Shown here: piece by piece, positions 45,929-59,580 of the stretch
Numbering within the stretch: the stretch's first letter is position 1
How the letters are laid out: every line of letters begins with the position of its first letter
From: Brassica napus
Lineage: Eukaryota; Streptophyta; Magnoliopsida; Brassicales; Brassicaceae
Reading direction: 5' to 3'
DNA length: 64,000 nt
NCBI RefSeq assembly: GCF_020379485.1
Contig: NW_026014737.1
Span: 124,001 to 188,000 of the forward strand
Notes under the pieces: generated by a model
What the model saw: the letters and a program-made list of their open reading frames with translations, nothing else
The model's database searches: none
What the model was told of the DNA's origin: nothing
Program-made: the position numbers and the translations under genes

Positions 45929-48042
45929 TTTTTTGTTTGTTTCTTGTTGCTAAGGCTCTGCATCGACAAAAAACAAATTGGTTAGCCCATAAAAAAGTTT
46001 CAGAAACAGATATATTTGCAGCATGTATGTGTATTTATCTGACTGTAAGCAGCACACAACTGCTAACTACTCGAACAAAAACATAGCCACCTCTTGGTAT
46101 CCATCAGATAAAGACCAAAAAGACAGCTAACAAACACCAATCAGAACCAAGCAAAAGGGTTTAGCAGAAGGGAAAATGCATCAAACCCTTCTTTCATATC
46201 TATGCATGATAATTTCTAACAACTGAAAACTAATCCCTAGAGCCTAGAAATATGATCTAAATCAGTGTTCTAAAAAGCGTTCGAGATGGCGTCGCCTAAG
46301 CGCTAAGCCTTCATAAACATAGTTACCCCTTGGTATCCATCAGATAAAGACCAAAAAAAAGAGCTAACAAACACCAAACACCCATCAGAACCAAGCAAAA
46401 GGGCTTAATAGAGAGGAAAATGCATCAAAGCCTTCTTTCATATCTATGCATAAGGAAAAACTGAAAAAAAAAGACAAAGAGCCAAGAAATATGATCTAAA
46501 CCAGTGTTCTAAAAAGCGATCTAGGCAGCGGTGCTTAGGGGCTAAGCCTTCTAAAACCAATGGCTATTGTTTTCTAAACCGCATAGAAAATTATAATGTC
46601 ATGATAATAATTAAGTTATTGTTAGATCGAGAAAGAAGAATCATTATACACCAACGCAAAATCAAGAATTTGTTGCAGAAGCAAAATCCGTCGCCCCGGA
46701 ATCAAAATAATTGTTTCATCGCCGTTTTTTACATATCTTTAAAGAATCAGAACCACATATAAATGATCATACCTAATCCTAACCAAAGGAAACAAATCTA
46801 ACAAATTATCATGTTGCAAAATTCAGATCTGTTGGGTTTTCTCGAGCCCATATCAGCCCATTAGTACGATATTGTCCACTTTGGGCTTAAGAGGTAAGAC
46901 CGCATAGCTTTGTTATTGGGCTCTTTCCCAAAAATCTCGTATTAATCAGCGTTGGTGGACATCGATTTATATACTAAACATTATTTTTCTAACTTTTAAT
47001 AGGAGACTTTGTTTGCATTCACAACAAGATCTTAGATACACATATAAACATATTGAATACCATAATAGAGTTGCTATATACTTGAAAGCCGTCGAAAACT
47101 ATAGTTAACTTGTTATTTTTTCGGATATAGACTAGAGAGATTGATTGAAAGTGTTCAAAAGTATTAATTCCGTCGACGGCTTTAATTTAGTTGCTAAATA
47201 ATTTTGTTTTAAGATATGACTAGAGGAAAATGAGTGCAAGTTTATTTAAGCAAGAATAATTTTATTCTCATGGACATTTTGATATTTCAACTTACTGGAA
47301 TACAGTGTATAACAGAGTACAATCTAATACATGCATTGATTTAGAATGGAACCCTCCCACAAAAAAATTAGAGTGTCAAATGGGCATTCATATCTATCCA
47401 CCTTTTGGCCATGAGTTCCTAATAACTTGCTTACATGTTATATACATGCAGAGAAAATGAGATATGTATATATTCTGCCATTTTCCAAAATATAGATTTC
47501 AGAAAATGCAGACTCTAGGAATAGCAACAATGACTGGTAAAATGCTCATCTTAATAAGAAAAAATGGCGAGAAAAAAGCTCAAAAAATTTTATTTGTTGC
47601 CTAGTTAGATGTCTAATTAATGGGTCCATTTTGCACAAAAAAAACAATTATTTAAATTCAGAAAGGATAGTTTTTCAGAAATTTAAGAGAAAAAGTCGCA
47701 TTTGATTTCATATAGAGCAGCAAGTCCCATTCCAAATCCATGCAGAACAGATGAGAATCATTCTATCTTAGGCATATAGAAGTAGTCCTCAAGCAGAATA
47801 CAATTCTTTCTAGTGCACACTAATCAATTAATGTGTATGATGATGTTAACGGATACATATTTGTTACTTTCCTGATTGTCAAATCAATGTATATGAACAC
47901 AGTAGAAACTAACCTTGTGAAGTGTGTTCTACTTCGGAGACAAGACAAAGCTTATTACTATTGATAAAGTCATAAAGGCTTTACACCAAAAACAAACGTC
48001 ACAAATAAGTCTTTACACCAACAAACGGAAAACACACAAAGT

Positions 48043-49506
48043 TCAAAACCAAAAGATTAGGACATGATGCAAACCAGAAAGCTTAAACGAAATGGAAAGT
48101 TTTAGAACAGAAAAATAAAAACAGAGTATCCAGTGAGAAACACACAGCCTCTTGCAACATAAATCAAGCACCACCACGCAAAGACTTTGTCCATCACCAC
48201 CAGCAAGCCAGAGATAATAAATACTCATCTTCACTTTCCTGCTAGCCTCACCCCACCATTGCCTGGCTCAATAAAACAACATATCACATTGTATTAGAGA
48301 GCAATGAAAAAGGAGACATATTATATCATACATACATGTATGTGTCTATATAGACTATTTACAAACATAGAGCTTACATGGAAGAAGGCTTTCCGTGAAG
48401 GGGAAGATAGCAGGATTCGTAAATCGAGTAGGAGGCCTGCCCCTTTTTTTCCACTTTCTAGTATCCAAATGATAAGTCCACAAGCGCGACTCAGTCACAA
48501 ACAGGATCTCCTTCTCTAACGAGGTCATGAATAATACAATATCACAAAAGTTCATGGATGGCAAATAATCTTCGATTACAAGTACCCAACTAGCTTCTTT
48601 CCACTCCCATACGTCAAAGTAATCCACATGTAGAACTACAAGTGACAGAGATCCTCCCAGGTTTATCAGATACGTCGTAACTGTTATCCTGTCTTCGTCA
48701 CGCAGGTCTGTTGAATAGTAAGGCAGCTTCATAACTTCGAAGTTCTCCTCCATATCCACAGAGAGCATTATACCTGCAGGATCTTTCAGAGAAACCAGCC
48801 AGTAGATCTTCCCTCCTGCAAAGACATGAGCGGATCTGTGTGGACGGAAGTAAACATACATTGGAAGATGAAGCACAGGGCCGATGCCCCTCCACGCACC
48901 ACTGCTAGATGAGTACACCTCACATTCGTAGAGATAATCCCCTTTTCCAGCGTTTCTCCTGCCCACACAGAATATGCGGAAAATTTTGTAGTCGCTAATG
49001 TCAGGACCATATGCAACTCCAATACTTGGTTCAGTCCAAACAGATGGTCTGCCTTGAGGAAGAAGCAGAGTCTCTTCAGTAGAGGGATTGCAAATCCATA
49101 TCTGATGATCTCCATTTTCATCAGAGAGTTGGTTGATGCAGCATACTAATCCATTGAACGATGCTATCATGTGCATGTTGTGATCAGCGCTTCTTCCCGG
49201 AGGATCAACTGTAGCATGGTGTCGATAGTTGAACTTCCCTGGCTTCAACAAGTACAACTTCATAGCCTTGTCTGCTCTAGGACAGGCTATGTATGAGGGC
49301 TTCTTTCTCGACTGAGCTAGCTGTTTTGTAGCAAAATGTTTGTTGCTAATTGAGGCATGCCAGTATCTGTTAACCGTTTTGAATGAACGGATAGACCTTA
49401 CTGACAGTCGAGATAAGATGTCATGAAACACATCTTCAGCACCTTCTACCTTACCCCATGTCTGTGATGTCACTCGCCTTCGATGCTGAGCTCGCGTCTG
49501 GACCAT
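48043..49506 (-). CDS. F-box protein with F-box-associated domain (copy D)
   Basis: Exons 48378-49506 and 48043-48266 give 450 aa. The start at 49506 (MVQTRAQHRRRV) matches the other copies; an in-frame ATG at 49548 would add 14 residues absent in A and B. F-box: DVFHDILSRLSVRSIRSFKT. The FBA region has WICNPSTEETLLLPQG, GVAYGPDISDYKIF and YYSTDLRDEDRITVTTYLINLG. It is more diverged from A/B than they are from each other, and is the full-length relative of truncated copy C. It is the locus nearest UBP14, as an F-box gene is in Arabidopsis, so it may be the ancestral copy. Confidence 0.8.
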
Positions 49507-49548
49507 TTTTTTTGTTTGCTTCTTGTTGCTAAGGCTCTGCATGGACAA

Positions 49549-51230
49549 AAAAACGTCGATTAGCCCATAAAGAAGGTTTCAGAAACAAATGTATTTGCAA
49601 CATGTATGTGTATTTATCTGACTGTGAGCAGCACACAACTGGTAACTACTCATACATAAGCATAGTTACCCCCTTGGTATCCATCAGATAAAGACCAAAA
49701 AGACACCTAACAAACACCAATCATAACCAAGCAAAAGGAAAATGCATCAAAGCCTTCTTTCATATCTATGCATGAGAACTTAAAATGATAATTTCTAACA
49801 ACTGAAAACTAATCCCTAGAGCCTAGAAATATGATCTAAATCAGTGTTCTAAAAAGCGTTCTAGATGGCGTCGCCTAAGCGCTAAGCCTTCTAAAACATA
49901 GTTACCCCTTGGTATCCATCAGATAAAGACCAAAAAAGAGCTAACAAACACCAAACAACCATCAGAACCAAGCAAAAGGGCTTCATAGAGAGGAAAATGC
50001 ATCAAAGCCTTTTTTCATATCTATGCATAAGGAAAAACTGAAAAAAAAACAAAGAGCCTAGAAATATGATCTAAACCAATGTTCTAAAAAGCGATCTAGG
50101 CGGCGCCGCCTAGGGGCTAAGCCTTCTAAAACCAATGGCTTTTATTTTCTAAACCGTATAGAAAATTATCATATCATGATAATAAATAAGTTATTGTTAG
50201 ATCGAGAAAGGAGAATCATTATACACCTACACAAAATCAAGAATTTGTTGCAGAAGCAAAATGCAAAATCCGTCACCACGGAATCAAAATAATTGTTTCA
50301 TCAGCGTCTGTTACATATCTTCAAAGGATCAGAACCACATATAAATGATCATACCTAATCCTAACCAAAGGAAACAAATCTAACAAGTTATATTGTTGCA
50401 AAACTCAGATCTCTTGGGATTTCTCGAGCCCATATCCAATCTTACCTAGGCCAATTAGTACGATATTGTCCACTTTGGGCTTAAGAGGTAAGACCGCATG
50501 GTTTTGCTATTGGGCCCTTTACCAAAAGATCTCGTACTATCAAAGTTGGTGGACATCATTTTATATACTAAACATTATTTGCGTAAACTTTTAATATGAG
50601 ACTTTGTTTGCATTCACAACAAGATCATAGATATACATATAAACATATTGAATACCATAATAGAGTTGCTATGTACTCGAAAACTATAGTTAACATGTTA
50701 CTTTTTCGGATATTTACACGAGGGAATGATTGATGATTGAAAGTGTTCAAAAGTATTAACTCCGTCAACGGCTTTAGTTTAGTTGCTAAATAATTTTGTT
50801 TTAAGATTTGACCAGAGGAAATGCTTGCAAGTCTATTTAAGCAAGAAGAACTTTATTCATATGGACAATTTGATATTTCAATTAACTGGAATATAGTGTA
50901 TAAACAGAGTACAATCTAATATACTGTGAAAACCTTTCCGGGCAAAAAGATCAATTATTTCAAATTCAGAAAGGAGAGTTTTTAGAAAATTTTAGAGTCA
51001 CTTTGATCTCATATAGAGCAGCAAGTCCCACCCCCACACGCATGCAGAACAACAGATGAGAATCATTCTATCTTGAGCATAGAAATAGTCATTTTATCTA
51101 AAACAGAGGTTTAGTGTAATTGGCAGAAAGAAGAAACATATGAAATAAAAGGAAAAACCAAAAGCATTGTTGATGATGTCCCAATGCCTAATCAATGCAC
51201 AGTAGAAACCAACTAACCATGTGAGGTGTG
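49549..51230. repeat. Upstream flank of F-box D
   Basis: Includes the 240-bp tandem pair (49665-50125) with a perfect 18-bp palindrome CTAGGCGGCGCCGCCTAG at 50096-50113, the CGATATTGTCCACTTTGGGC landmark, and from 50950 a second copy of the sequence found at 47640-47930. No gene. Confidence 0.55.
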
Positions 51231-53197
51231 TTCTGCTTCAGCAACAATCAACAAGCTCATAATCTTCTTCCAGCCGTGACCCTCCTTCATCGAAGCTTTC
51301 CTCCCCTTTTGAAAACGAAAATTCACAATTTTAATACTTTAGCAACAAATCCATTATTAAATATTCCCTCGTGATCACATCAAATCAATAATTCAATTCT
51401 ATCGGGTTTCCGTTTCGTCATCAACCGCTAAACCTCTCTCTGTAACGGATTCAGAATCAGAAAACGGCAAAGAAACACCATCGCTTACCTCTTAAAAAGA
51501 CGAGATAACGGCGAAAGATTAATGTGGAACGAAGTGAGAGAGCGTCCGAAAACGGAAACAAATTCTTCATGACGGCAAAAGAATCTATTTTTGTTTTTCT
51601 TTTCCGTGAAAATCGAGATGCTGAAGAAACACGTGTTTGCTAAGAGAGGAAAAGGAATCAATTCGTGTTGCTGATTCTCAGATTAGAGTGGCGACTAGTG
51701 TTCTATTTAGCTTTTGATCCCTAGAAAGTGTTGAAACTAATTTTACCAAAAAAAAAGTGTTGAAACTAATTGGGATTTGCGAATCCGGATATATTCCCTT
51801 TTATACAGGTGAGCTCGAGGCAGTTCGGTTTCGAGTCGGATAATTTAAACTTAAAAGAACTTTTTGAATCTTGGCGCTTCTTTTTATGATGAGGTCGGAT
51901 ATTTTTATCCGAAATATTTATTTTATTTATCATTTGATGGGTTTTTATCAAGTTATCCAAAATATTTATTTAAACTTAAATTTATTTAAAAACTAATAAT
52001 TTCATTGTTTCAAATTACTTGTTCTTTTAGATTTCGATACATAGATCAAAAAAATATTTAATTTTGTATATTTACTAGATAAAAGTATCAATACCAATAA
52101 ACCTAACCACATTTCAATCAATTAAAAAATAAATTAAAATATAAAATTAAAAAATTTTACATTAAAATTATAAAATGACATTTATTTTAAAATAAATATT
52201 TTACTCTACAATAACAAGTAATCTAAAATGGAAAGGGTACATATTAAATAATTAATAAAATGTATATATTAGACCGATTTTAAAATATTCATAAATGTGG
52301 TCAATAACATAGGTAGATGTTGAAAAAATAGTATATGACGGAATACTAAAAATAAAAAATAATATTTTATATTTAAATCATTTTACATTAAATATTTATT
52401 TATTTATATTTGGAATATTTGTTTCGGATACTAAAGATCCGGTGCGGTCCTAATATAACAAAATTATAAAGATACAACTTATAAATAAAATAATTTGTTA
52501 CCATTAATTGGGGTGTAATGAGATTTATAACATACCGAGCCTAAATTGAATCTTCCAATATTATTTATATTATAACTAAGATTTTTCAGATTTTTCAAAC
52601 TTTTAAATACTCTTAGCATAATTGGTTCGGGTTAAATTTGAGTAACATCCAATACTCAAACTACCGGTCCCGGACAATAAAATCCTTTCAGATAGGATCG
52701 GAGTTAAATTCGAGTTTAGGATCGGATTCAGTTTAGATCTCCTCCGATACATACGGGCTGGGCTAAGGCAGCAGACGGCTCATCATCACCAATTTATACG
52801 GACGATGCCTATATTTTCTCTTGGATGTATGACTAAAAATGATTACTACTGTATGCTATATATGAAATGTGACAAAGCGGAGAAGCCTAATATTAAAAAA
52901 AAAAAAAAAAAAAAAAAAGATGGAGGAAGCTTTGTAATCAGAGTGCATGATTGTGACATTTTAATCTTTCAAATTTTCGAAGTCAAAAGAAAGAGACCTG
53001 TTCTTGATGCTTTTATCATCACTAGACCAAAATTAGTAATTTTGCCATAATCGACAAGTAAAAACTGGGAAACCAAACAATTCATAACCCAATCCAAATC
53101 TTAAAACCCTAAAAGTTCTATAGAGAGAAAGGACTAGTTTCTGTCTCTTCTTTTCTTTTCCATCCATAAAATTTCAACACTCACTCGGTTTCCCTAA
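51231..53197. other. Intergenic DNA between the F-box cluster and UBP14
   Basis: 51231-51700 is less AT-rich and has possible splice-like and 5'-leader-like sequence on the minus strand, but no coding exon I can support. 51770-52740 is AT-rich dispersed repeat (GGATCC/CGGATA-type blocks). A run of about 24 A lies at 52895-52918. 52920-53197 is the UBP14 3' flank. Confidence 0.4.
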
Positions 53198-56100
53198 TCA
53201 GTTTTCGAGACGCTGAAAGAAGTAGAGATAACCCATGTCTTTAGGAGGATCTGTCGAGATACCTACTTTGCTGTCATTGAATATGACCCAACGACCTTCT
53301 TTCAATATGTGTGCCACATAGTGACCACAGTGCGTTGATGTTCCCATGTGGCTTACTATCCCAAACAGCTTATATCCTGCATTTTTTTGGAAGCTTTTAG
53401 AGTTAGGATCTGATAACGTTTTGGAAGGTGATAAAGAGTATTCAGGAAACTAACTCCCTCCTCCGTCTGGTAGTCCAGTCTGAGCTGGAGTTTGCGCTGA
53501 ACTGCTAGAGGAAACGTCCATGTCTGAAACAGATGCATTAGGGTTGTTGAATATCCAATCTGTTGCTTTCTCTATATCTCCTCCCTGAATATAAATAATG
53601 TCGGTAATGAGACCAAAAAAAAAGATCCTCACCAAAAAACTACATTTAATTTGCCGAAAAGCGTTAAAAGAAAGACTTTACCGAGGCTTTGAGTGCCTTT
53701 CGAGCAACCTCTTCAGCAAAACCAAAGGAGATTAAGGTATCAACGCTTGATTGGTCAACGTCAGATGCCTGATGGGAGATTGGTGCGTCGATATCTATGA
53801 TAACATTTAATACATCATCATGTTATAGGTTGGTAAAATCAAGCCTGGAAATATATTCAGCTACCTGGATCATCCATGTGAGAAAATAACCAGTTCGTCG
53901 CCTCTTCAACCCCAACATTAGACGTATTTATGGCGGCTTTCTGGCAATGAAGCTGGTTAAATCCCATTGAGACGAGTTGTGCAACTATCTCCTCATTGGC
54001 CACAGGCTGTGCAGTTTCCATCACTTCTTCTGGAACTGTACAGAATTAAGTCAACCATTATTCAGGCGAATTAGATGAAATAGCATTCTTTTACAAAATC
54101 AGTGACATACCGGCATCTGGCAACAGTTCTTCTCCAGGTTGAAGCCCTTTGCTGCGCATGTGGCTGATATCAATTACATCCGGAACATCAATGTACACAT
54201 CTGTCTCATCAAGAAAAAAAAAAATAAGCATTTGTATATACAATGCAAGTAGGGAAACATTAAAAGGATTAGTGTTTCAGTAAGAGACCAAGCTTCTTTG
54301 GCACCCAGCCTGCATCCATAACAAACTTCCGCATGTGCAAGACCAAGTAATCTGGGAAAGACGTCAAACCAGTTGTCCTGCACAAATGTTCACCCACTCA
54401 AAGATTAGTATACATTGATTTTGTGCTAGGATTCACTAAGAAAAGAAACATCATACTTGATAGCTGTTGTCTTTCCCTTCAGAGCAGTGCTGTAGTAATC
54501 ATGAATCTGCTCTGGTGATGCAAACGTTGCTAGACAAGCTTCTAAAGGAACTCGTGGGCGTACAATATCATCAGTTGACCTGCTTAGAATAAATATCTTA
54601 GATACTGCAGAGAAACTATGAAATATACTAAACTTGAGTCAACTAACTCACATATTATTTTCTTCCAATCCTTTGCCTGCTTTCTGGTTGTTAATGGCTT
54701 CTAATTCATCTTGATCAACAAAGGTATAGCAAAACAAAACACCACATAATTAAGGAACAGGCCAAATGATAAAAGCAAGCGGAACAGAGAAGAACAAGAT
54801 ATACCTTTATTAGTTGCCTCCTGCAGTGGAATGTTCAAAGAAAGAATACAGTCATCCCTCTTATTATATGAGACCTTCCCAGATGAACAAAGGATCTTTT
54901 CTTCTACTCCAAACTTGAAGCTCCTCGAGGGGTCTAAATCTGGTCTCGTGTTGTTGCCACGCTCAACTTTATCTAGCAAGTGGAGGAAAAAGTCGAGAGC
55001 ATCCTACAAAACAGAATGGTGCTAGTTAGTGTGAAATCTTAATGAATTCAATAAAGAGATGTGTAGACAGGAGCACCAGTCAAAATTCTTAACATTCCAA
55101 AAGACATGGTTTTCACCTGCTGTCTCATAGAAGAGAACTCTCCATGGCCAGCAGCAACTACCGATTTGAACATGCGAGGAGGGATTCCTTCTTGCCTCTG
55201 TTATCGATTAAAGCCAAGCAAATATGTAAAGTCATTAGAAATCAACACAGTACAAAACAATTTGTGCCATCTTTGCGTATGTATATTTTATTCAAAAGAC
55301 AATATGGACAAGATATTTAATAAACATATCAAATAGAATCTTACAGCTTCTGCAGTTGCAGCATCCTTCTGCATTTATAAGAATGGGAAAATCAATGTAC
55401 TGAGGCCAAATGCCGTGGTTTGGATAATATAAGTCTCTTTAAATATTCATACCTCTGTTACAGGAATAGAGTACTTCCCAGATAGTAAACCATGTCCAAG
55501 CTTTGTCCTGCCACCAAAAATTTAGGAAATGAATATGCAAAACCCACATGCAACTTTCCTCATGGAAATCAGATTTAAAACAAACTGAACAGCATATTAG
55601 AACCAAGCGGAGAAATAACAAAAACTTGAGGATGGATCATGCAGATACAAAGCATCCACAAATATAATGTTAGAACCTTTTTATCTTTAGTGTGTCAAAA
55701 GTTTAACCGTATGATAACAGAAACTCAAGAGTATAAAACATAGTAATAATTTTTCTAGCAGAAACTCACAATTGCATATTGAGGTCCAAAGTTGGATCAG
55801 CAGGAGCCATTTCAAATGCCAACTTTAAGCTCTGATGTGAGAAGTATCTGCAACAATTTTAGTACAAGAAGTTACTACAGTGGATTCTACAAGGTTTGTT
55901 TTGCCTTTAGTTACTACAGTGGATTCTACAAGATTTGTTTTGCCTTTAGTAATACAAGTAATAAAAGGAAACAAGGCTAATGATCTACTTGCAAATAGTA
56001 CCTTGAAATAAACGAATGGGTCGAGAAAAGAATCTGCATCGTAGCTGCCAAGTAGCAACTAGCAAAGGAAATGAAACGGGCATAAGGCATCAACAAGGAA

Positions 56101-58333
56101 ATGAAATCCCTGATAAGATTTTAATTACAAAGAATACCTGTTCCCAAGATTGACAAGTCCAGTATATCCAGGTCCAAAAACTGGCACCAATTCTTTTCCA
56201 CTCTCTTGTATACGGTTCCAATCAAAATTCGTATTTTGATCAAGTTCTCTTTCGGCAGTTGTCATTTCTGTCTGTAAAGATTGATTCAAACAACCCAAGA
56301 AAGTCGAGATTATTCAGATAAAAGATGCTTTATCAAAATAGCATATCTTTAAGCAATAAACTAGCAAACAGGGACAGTAGAACAAGAAATAGCATAAAAT
56401 AGTATGCAATAACACTGATGTGAGTCTACTTGCTCTTGGCAAATGGGAAATTTAGCCTCATACATGTGCCTACATGTGCCACGTATTTACAAGATGTTGA
56501 AGAAAACAAGGTTGTTTTGTGGCAGTTGATAGTGAGAAAAAAAAAGAGGTCAAGAGAGAAGCATTCTGGAACAACCAGCAGTTGACCAAAGTGACCCAGA
56601 AAGGGTATCTATACAAGCCCCAAAACTACAAGAATACCTAAGATTGAGCCTTTAATGAAAACGCAGTTTACGAGATTCATGACTAAGACCATACTGACCT
56701 TCTGCATCGAGGAGAAGTCGATTCCAAAATGGGCCAGATGCTGAGCCAGGAGTGGGTCCAAAACACTGTCATCTTCAGGGTAAGAATAAACATCTGCCAA
56801 AATATTTGCAACCGAAAGTGCTAAAGATATTAAAACCTTCCCACGAACATGAAAATGAACACATAAAAACAAAGTGATGAAGGAAGTCCAGCCGAAAGCT
56901 AGCACTCAACTGCATTATCTATTCACAACAGTGAATACGGATTCATCTTTATTTTGACAATGTATGTACGTACGGGATTCCAACCACATAAAACATTTCT
57001 CCACTAAAATTAGATTAAGGAAACAAGACAAGTTTCCATTACCTGCTGCTTCCAAGTCAGCGGTGATAGTTCCAAGTTTTACAGCAAGAGGGTAGCTTGT
57101 TTCCTTGTAGTGCTCAACAGCATGGTTGTTTCCACCAGTCCCATCCCAATTTTTCCTCCCACAGAGAATCATCCCATCGGTAAGATTAAGCCAGAGATTC
57201 TCCTTCTTATCACACTTGGCACATTTCCAACCAGAGGGAGGAATAACAACGCCGCTCTTAAGCTGCTGCACCGTCAAAGCATGTTCACTAGCTTTCTTCT
57301 CCTCAGCTGTCCAAGCTGCAACTTGCTCTCTCCGCTCAGCACCAACGGCACTCAGAACAGTATCAACCGCAATCCTCACCTATTATAATCACGAAATAAA
57401 TAGAAAGAGCTAAATACATGCACAGATCATGTTGCTGTAAATCATTTCTCTAATACCTTCTCTGGTAGTTCAACAGAAGGGAAAGGAAGTGAAACAAAGT
57501 CTGGAAGTATGACTATGCTATAAGATTCCTCATACTCAGTCTCATTGTTGTCAAATCCTCCATCAACACCTGCAAAATTACAAGCAAGAAAATCCTCAAA
57601 TGAGAATCTTATAAAACAGTTACGCCATTGCAATTCAGTTAGGGATTAAATGATTAATGCATATATAAGTCATGTTCGTTTGGTTGCCGCAGTTTTCCGA
57701 TGTCGGCGTCAATGAAAATAGTCAATGAAAATAGTTGTTGTTCGTTTCGTAGACGCCGCAGTATTAATCGTAGACGCAGATTTTTCGGCGATCGACGCGA
57801 GGACGCAGCGTTTAGACGAAGACGCAGTACCGGCGTCAATGAAACGTCAATGAAACAAACAAGAGTTTATTAAAAAAATTGACGCAGAGGCAGGTACCTG
57901 CGGCTGCGTCAACCAAACGAACAGCACTATATATTTTTCTGAATCGGGGTCGAGGCGAATTGTTTCATACCAATAGCGAGGAGAGTAGGTTTCTTGAGAG
58001 GGCGATCCTCGGGAACAGACTTGGGAGTGTCCTTGATGTGGAGATAAACAGGATTCCCCGTCTTCTCGTGATTCCAAGCAACGTAGTCTTTTCCAAAAGC
58101 AAGGAAGCTGTTCATGTCTACGAACAATCCTCCTTCCGATCTCTGTAAACATCATCACCACACATCAGTGAGTCGCCGCCACTTCGAAAGAGTCAATAAC
58201 AAGAAAACGAGGTGAGAGGGGTTATCGAGAGGTTTACCGGGGTGTCGAAGGAGAGGCAACACTCGTGCTTGTAGATGCGGTGGGTGGGTTCGGGGATCTG
58301 AACCCTAGACAAGTTGGATCGGAGAAGTTCCAT
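53198..58333 (-). CDS. UBP14: Ubiquitin carboxyl-terminal hydrolase 14 (deubiquitinase, isopeptidase T type)
   Basis: Twenty exons keep one frame: 58238-58333, 57971-58142, 57457-57569, 57043-57379, 56699-56793, 56138-56271, 56002-56058, 55770-55847, 55453-55507, 55345-55368, 55117-55197, 54805-55003, 54652-54709, 54457-54579 (or 54582), 54289-54377, 54111-54200, 53865-54035, 53682-53794, 53455-53584, 53198-53376. The product is 797 or 798 aa, the Arabidopsis length. Order: N-terminal domain ([16 protein letters not shown]), UBP zinc finger ([31 protein letters not shown]), catalytic Cys box ([16 protein letters not shown]), two UBA domains ([23 protein letters not shown]), and catalytic His box ([21 protein letters not shown]). 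It disassembles free polyubiquitin chains; Arabidopsis mutants are embryo-lethal. The gene is intact with all catalytic residues, which suits an essential single-copy gene. Intron 2 hosts a MITE. Confidence 0.95.
57673..57923. mobile_element. TIR-bearing MITE in UBP14 intron 2
   Basis: About 251 bp with 20-bp terminal inverted repeats: left TGTTCGTTTGGTTGCCGCAG, right the complement of TGTTCGTTTGGTTGACGCAG (one mismatch). The interior is rich in GACGC/GCGTC motifs. No convincing target duplication was found (flanks TCA and GCA), so the superfamily is left open, though hAT-like is possible. Confidence 0.7.
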
Positions 58334-58631
58334 AAGGGTTTTTGGGGATGAAGGCGAAGTCTCGACGGAGAAAGCTCGACGGAGAGACGCTAAATGTGTT
58401 GTGATTATCTCAGCAGGTCTTTGTTAAAAAGGTTTCAGGTGAAACGGTGACGTTCGGCTGAAGTCCTTTTCTCTTGATTCTTGACTCAACTTTTGGGTTT
58501 CATAAGCAAAAACGAAAGTAAATCGTGTCAAGTAGGAAAAAATTCGTTAACCAACATTTGTTGGATAAGCTTAAAAAAATACTCCACTAAATGGAGGAAT
58601 ATTATTAGTATTACTCTCTGGATAGAGTTTG

Positions 58632-58632
58632 G

Positions 58633-58674
<42 letters not shown>
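58632..58674. repeat. (AAT)n microsatellite
   Basis: About 14 units of ATA/TAA trinucleotide. Next to it (58681-58784) lies an imperfect tandem duplication of about 45 bp with TGTACGGCCCAATA and TTACCCAATCC. 58334-58631 is the UBP14 upstream region. 58785-59572 is AT-rich with no gene. Confidence 0.8.
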
Positions 58675-58675
<1 letters not shown>

Positions 58676-59580
58676 AAATTAGAATACTGTACGGCCCAAT
58701 AACGAATTTTATATTTACCCAATCCTTGGGGTACACATGAGAATATTGTACGGCCCAATAGATTTTGTAGTTACCCAATCCAAAACAGGAAAATAAACTA
58801 TATGTAAAATAACTGGCAAATAATTTTTTTTTTGTCAACAACTGGAAAATAATTATTAGGTTTATATATATTGTTCCTAGGTGAAACGTTTTCGGTTAAC
58901 GTTTGAAACACTAAATTCAAATGTTACAATTCTAATTTTGTTGGGTCATCATGTTTATTTTACTAATTTGTCTTCTTTTATTTTATATACTACTTTGGAA
59001 ATAAGAAAATTCGGTTAGGTAACCAAACAAACTTGAAGAAGTGGATATGCAACTCAGTGTTGAATTCATTTAAATGCTCATTGCGGGATTTAGTTAACTA
59101 AGTTTGGCAACTTAAACACAAACCGTAATGCCTAAGCATATTTAGAATATGTTGTAAGTTATGAACTATTGTATATTGTTTTTAAAATTGTATACAATAA
59201 TTATAATTCGCATTGTGCACATCTTTTGTTAAATAAGTTTACACTTCAAAGTAACTAACCAATTAATCTAATGTTCTAATTTTATGCTTGGCATGGATAT
59301 AGTTCAGTCAGATACTGAAAAATTATGCTCTAGACTTCATATTTAAAAATTAAACACAACATTTAAAATTTTAAAAATATTGGATTGTTCCTCAGTCTTC
59401 TTGACATTCTTGTCAATTATTTAGATGACAATGTCAAAACGACGCCACTTTTCTAGATCATAAATTTTGGAAGATGGGACATCATTTCTCTTCCAGAAGA
59501 AAGTGAATGATCCATAAAACAAAAATATTTAGTAAAAATAAGAATTGTAAACAATGGATTATACAAGAATTAGATATCAT

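Larger units (their letters stand above)
43519..47338. repeat. Duplicated F-box segment, copy B
   Basis: Counterpart of 26740-31958 without the Helitron. The A/T at 44403/44404 is the unoccupied target. Right of AATACATGCATTG (about 47338) the sequence leaves the A copy and continues as 3' flanking DNA of F-box D. 47640-47930 resembles 50950-51230, a further sign of tandem duplication. Confidence 0.8.

Noticed and set aside
58528..58841. ORFs with long Tyr or Ile runs
   Set aside because: They are translations of the (AAT)n microsatellite.
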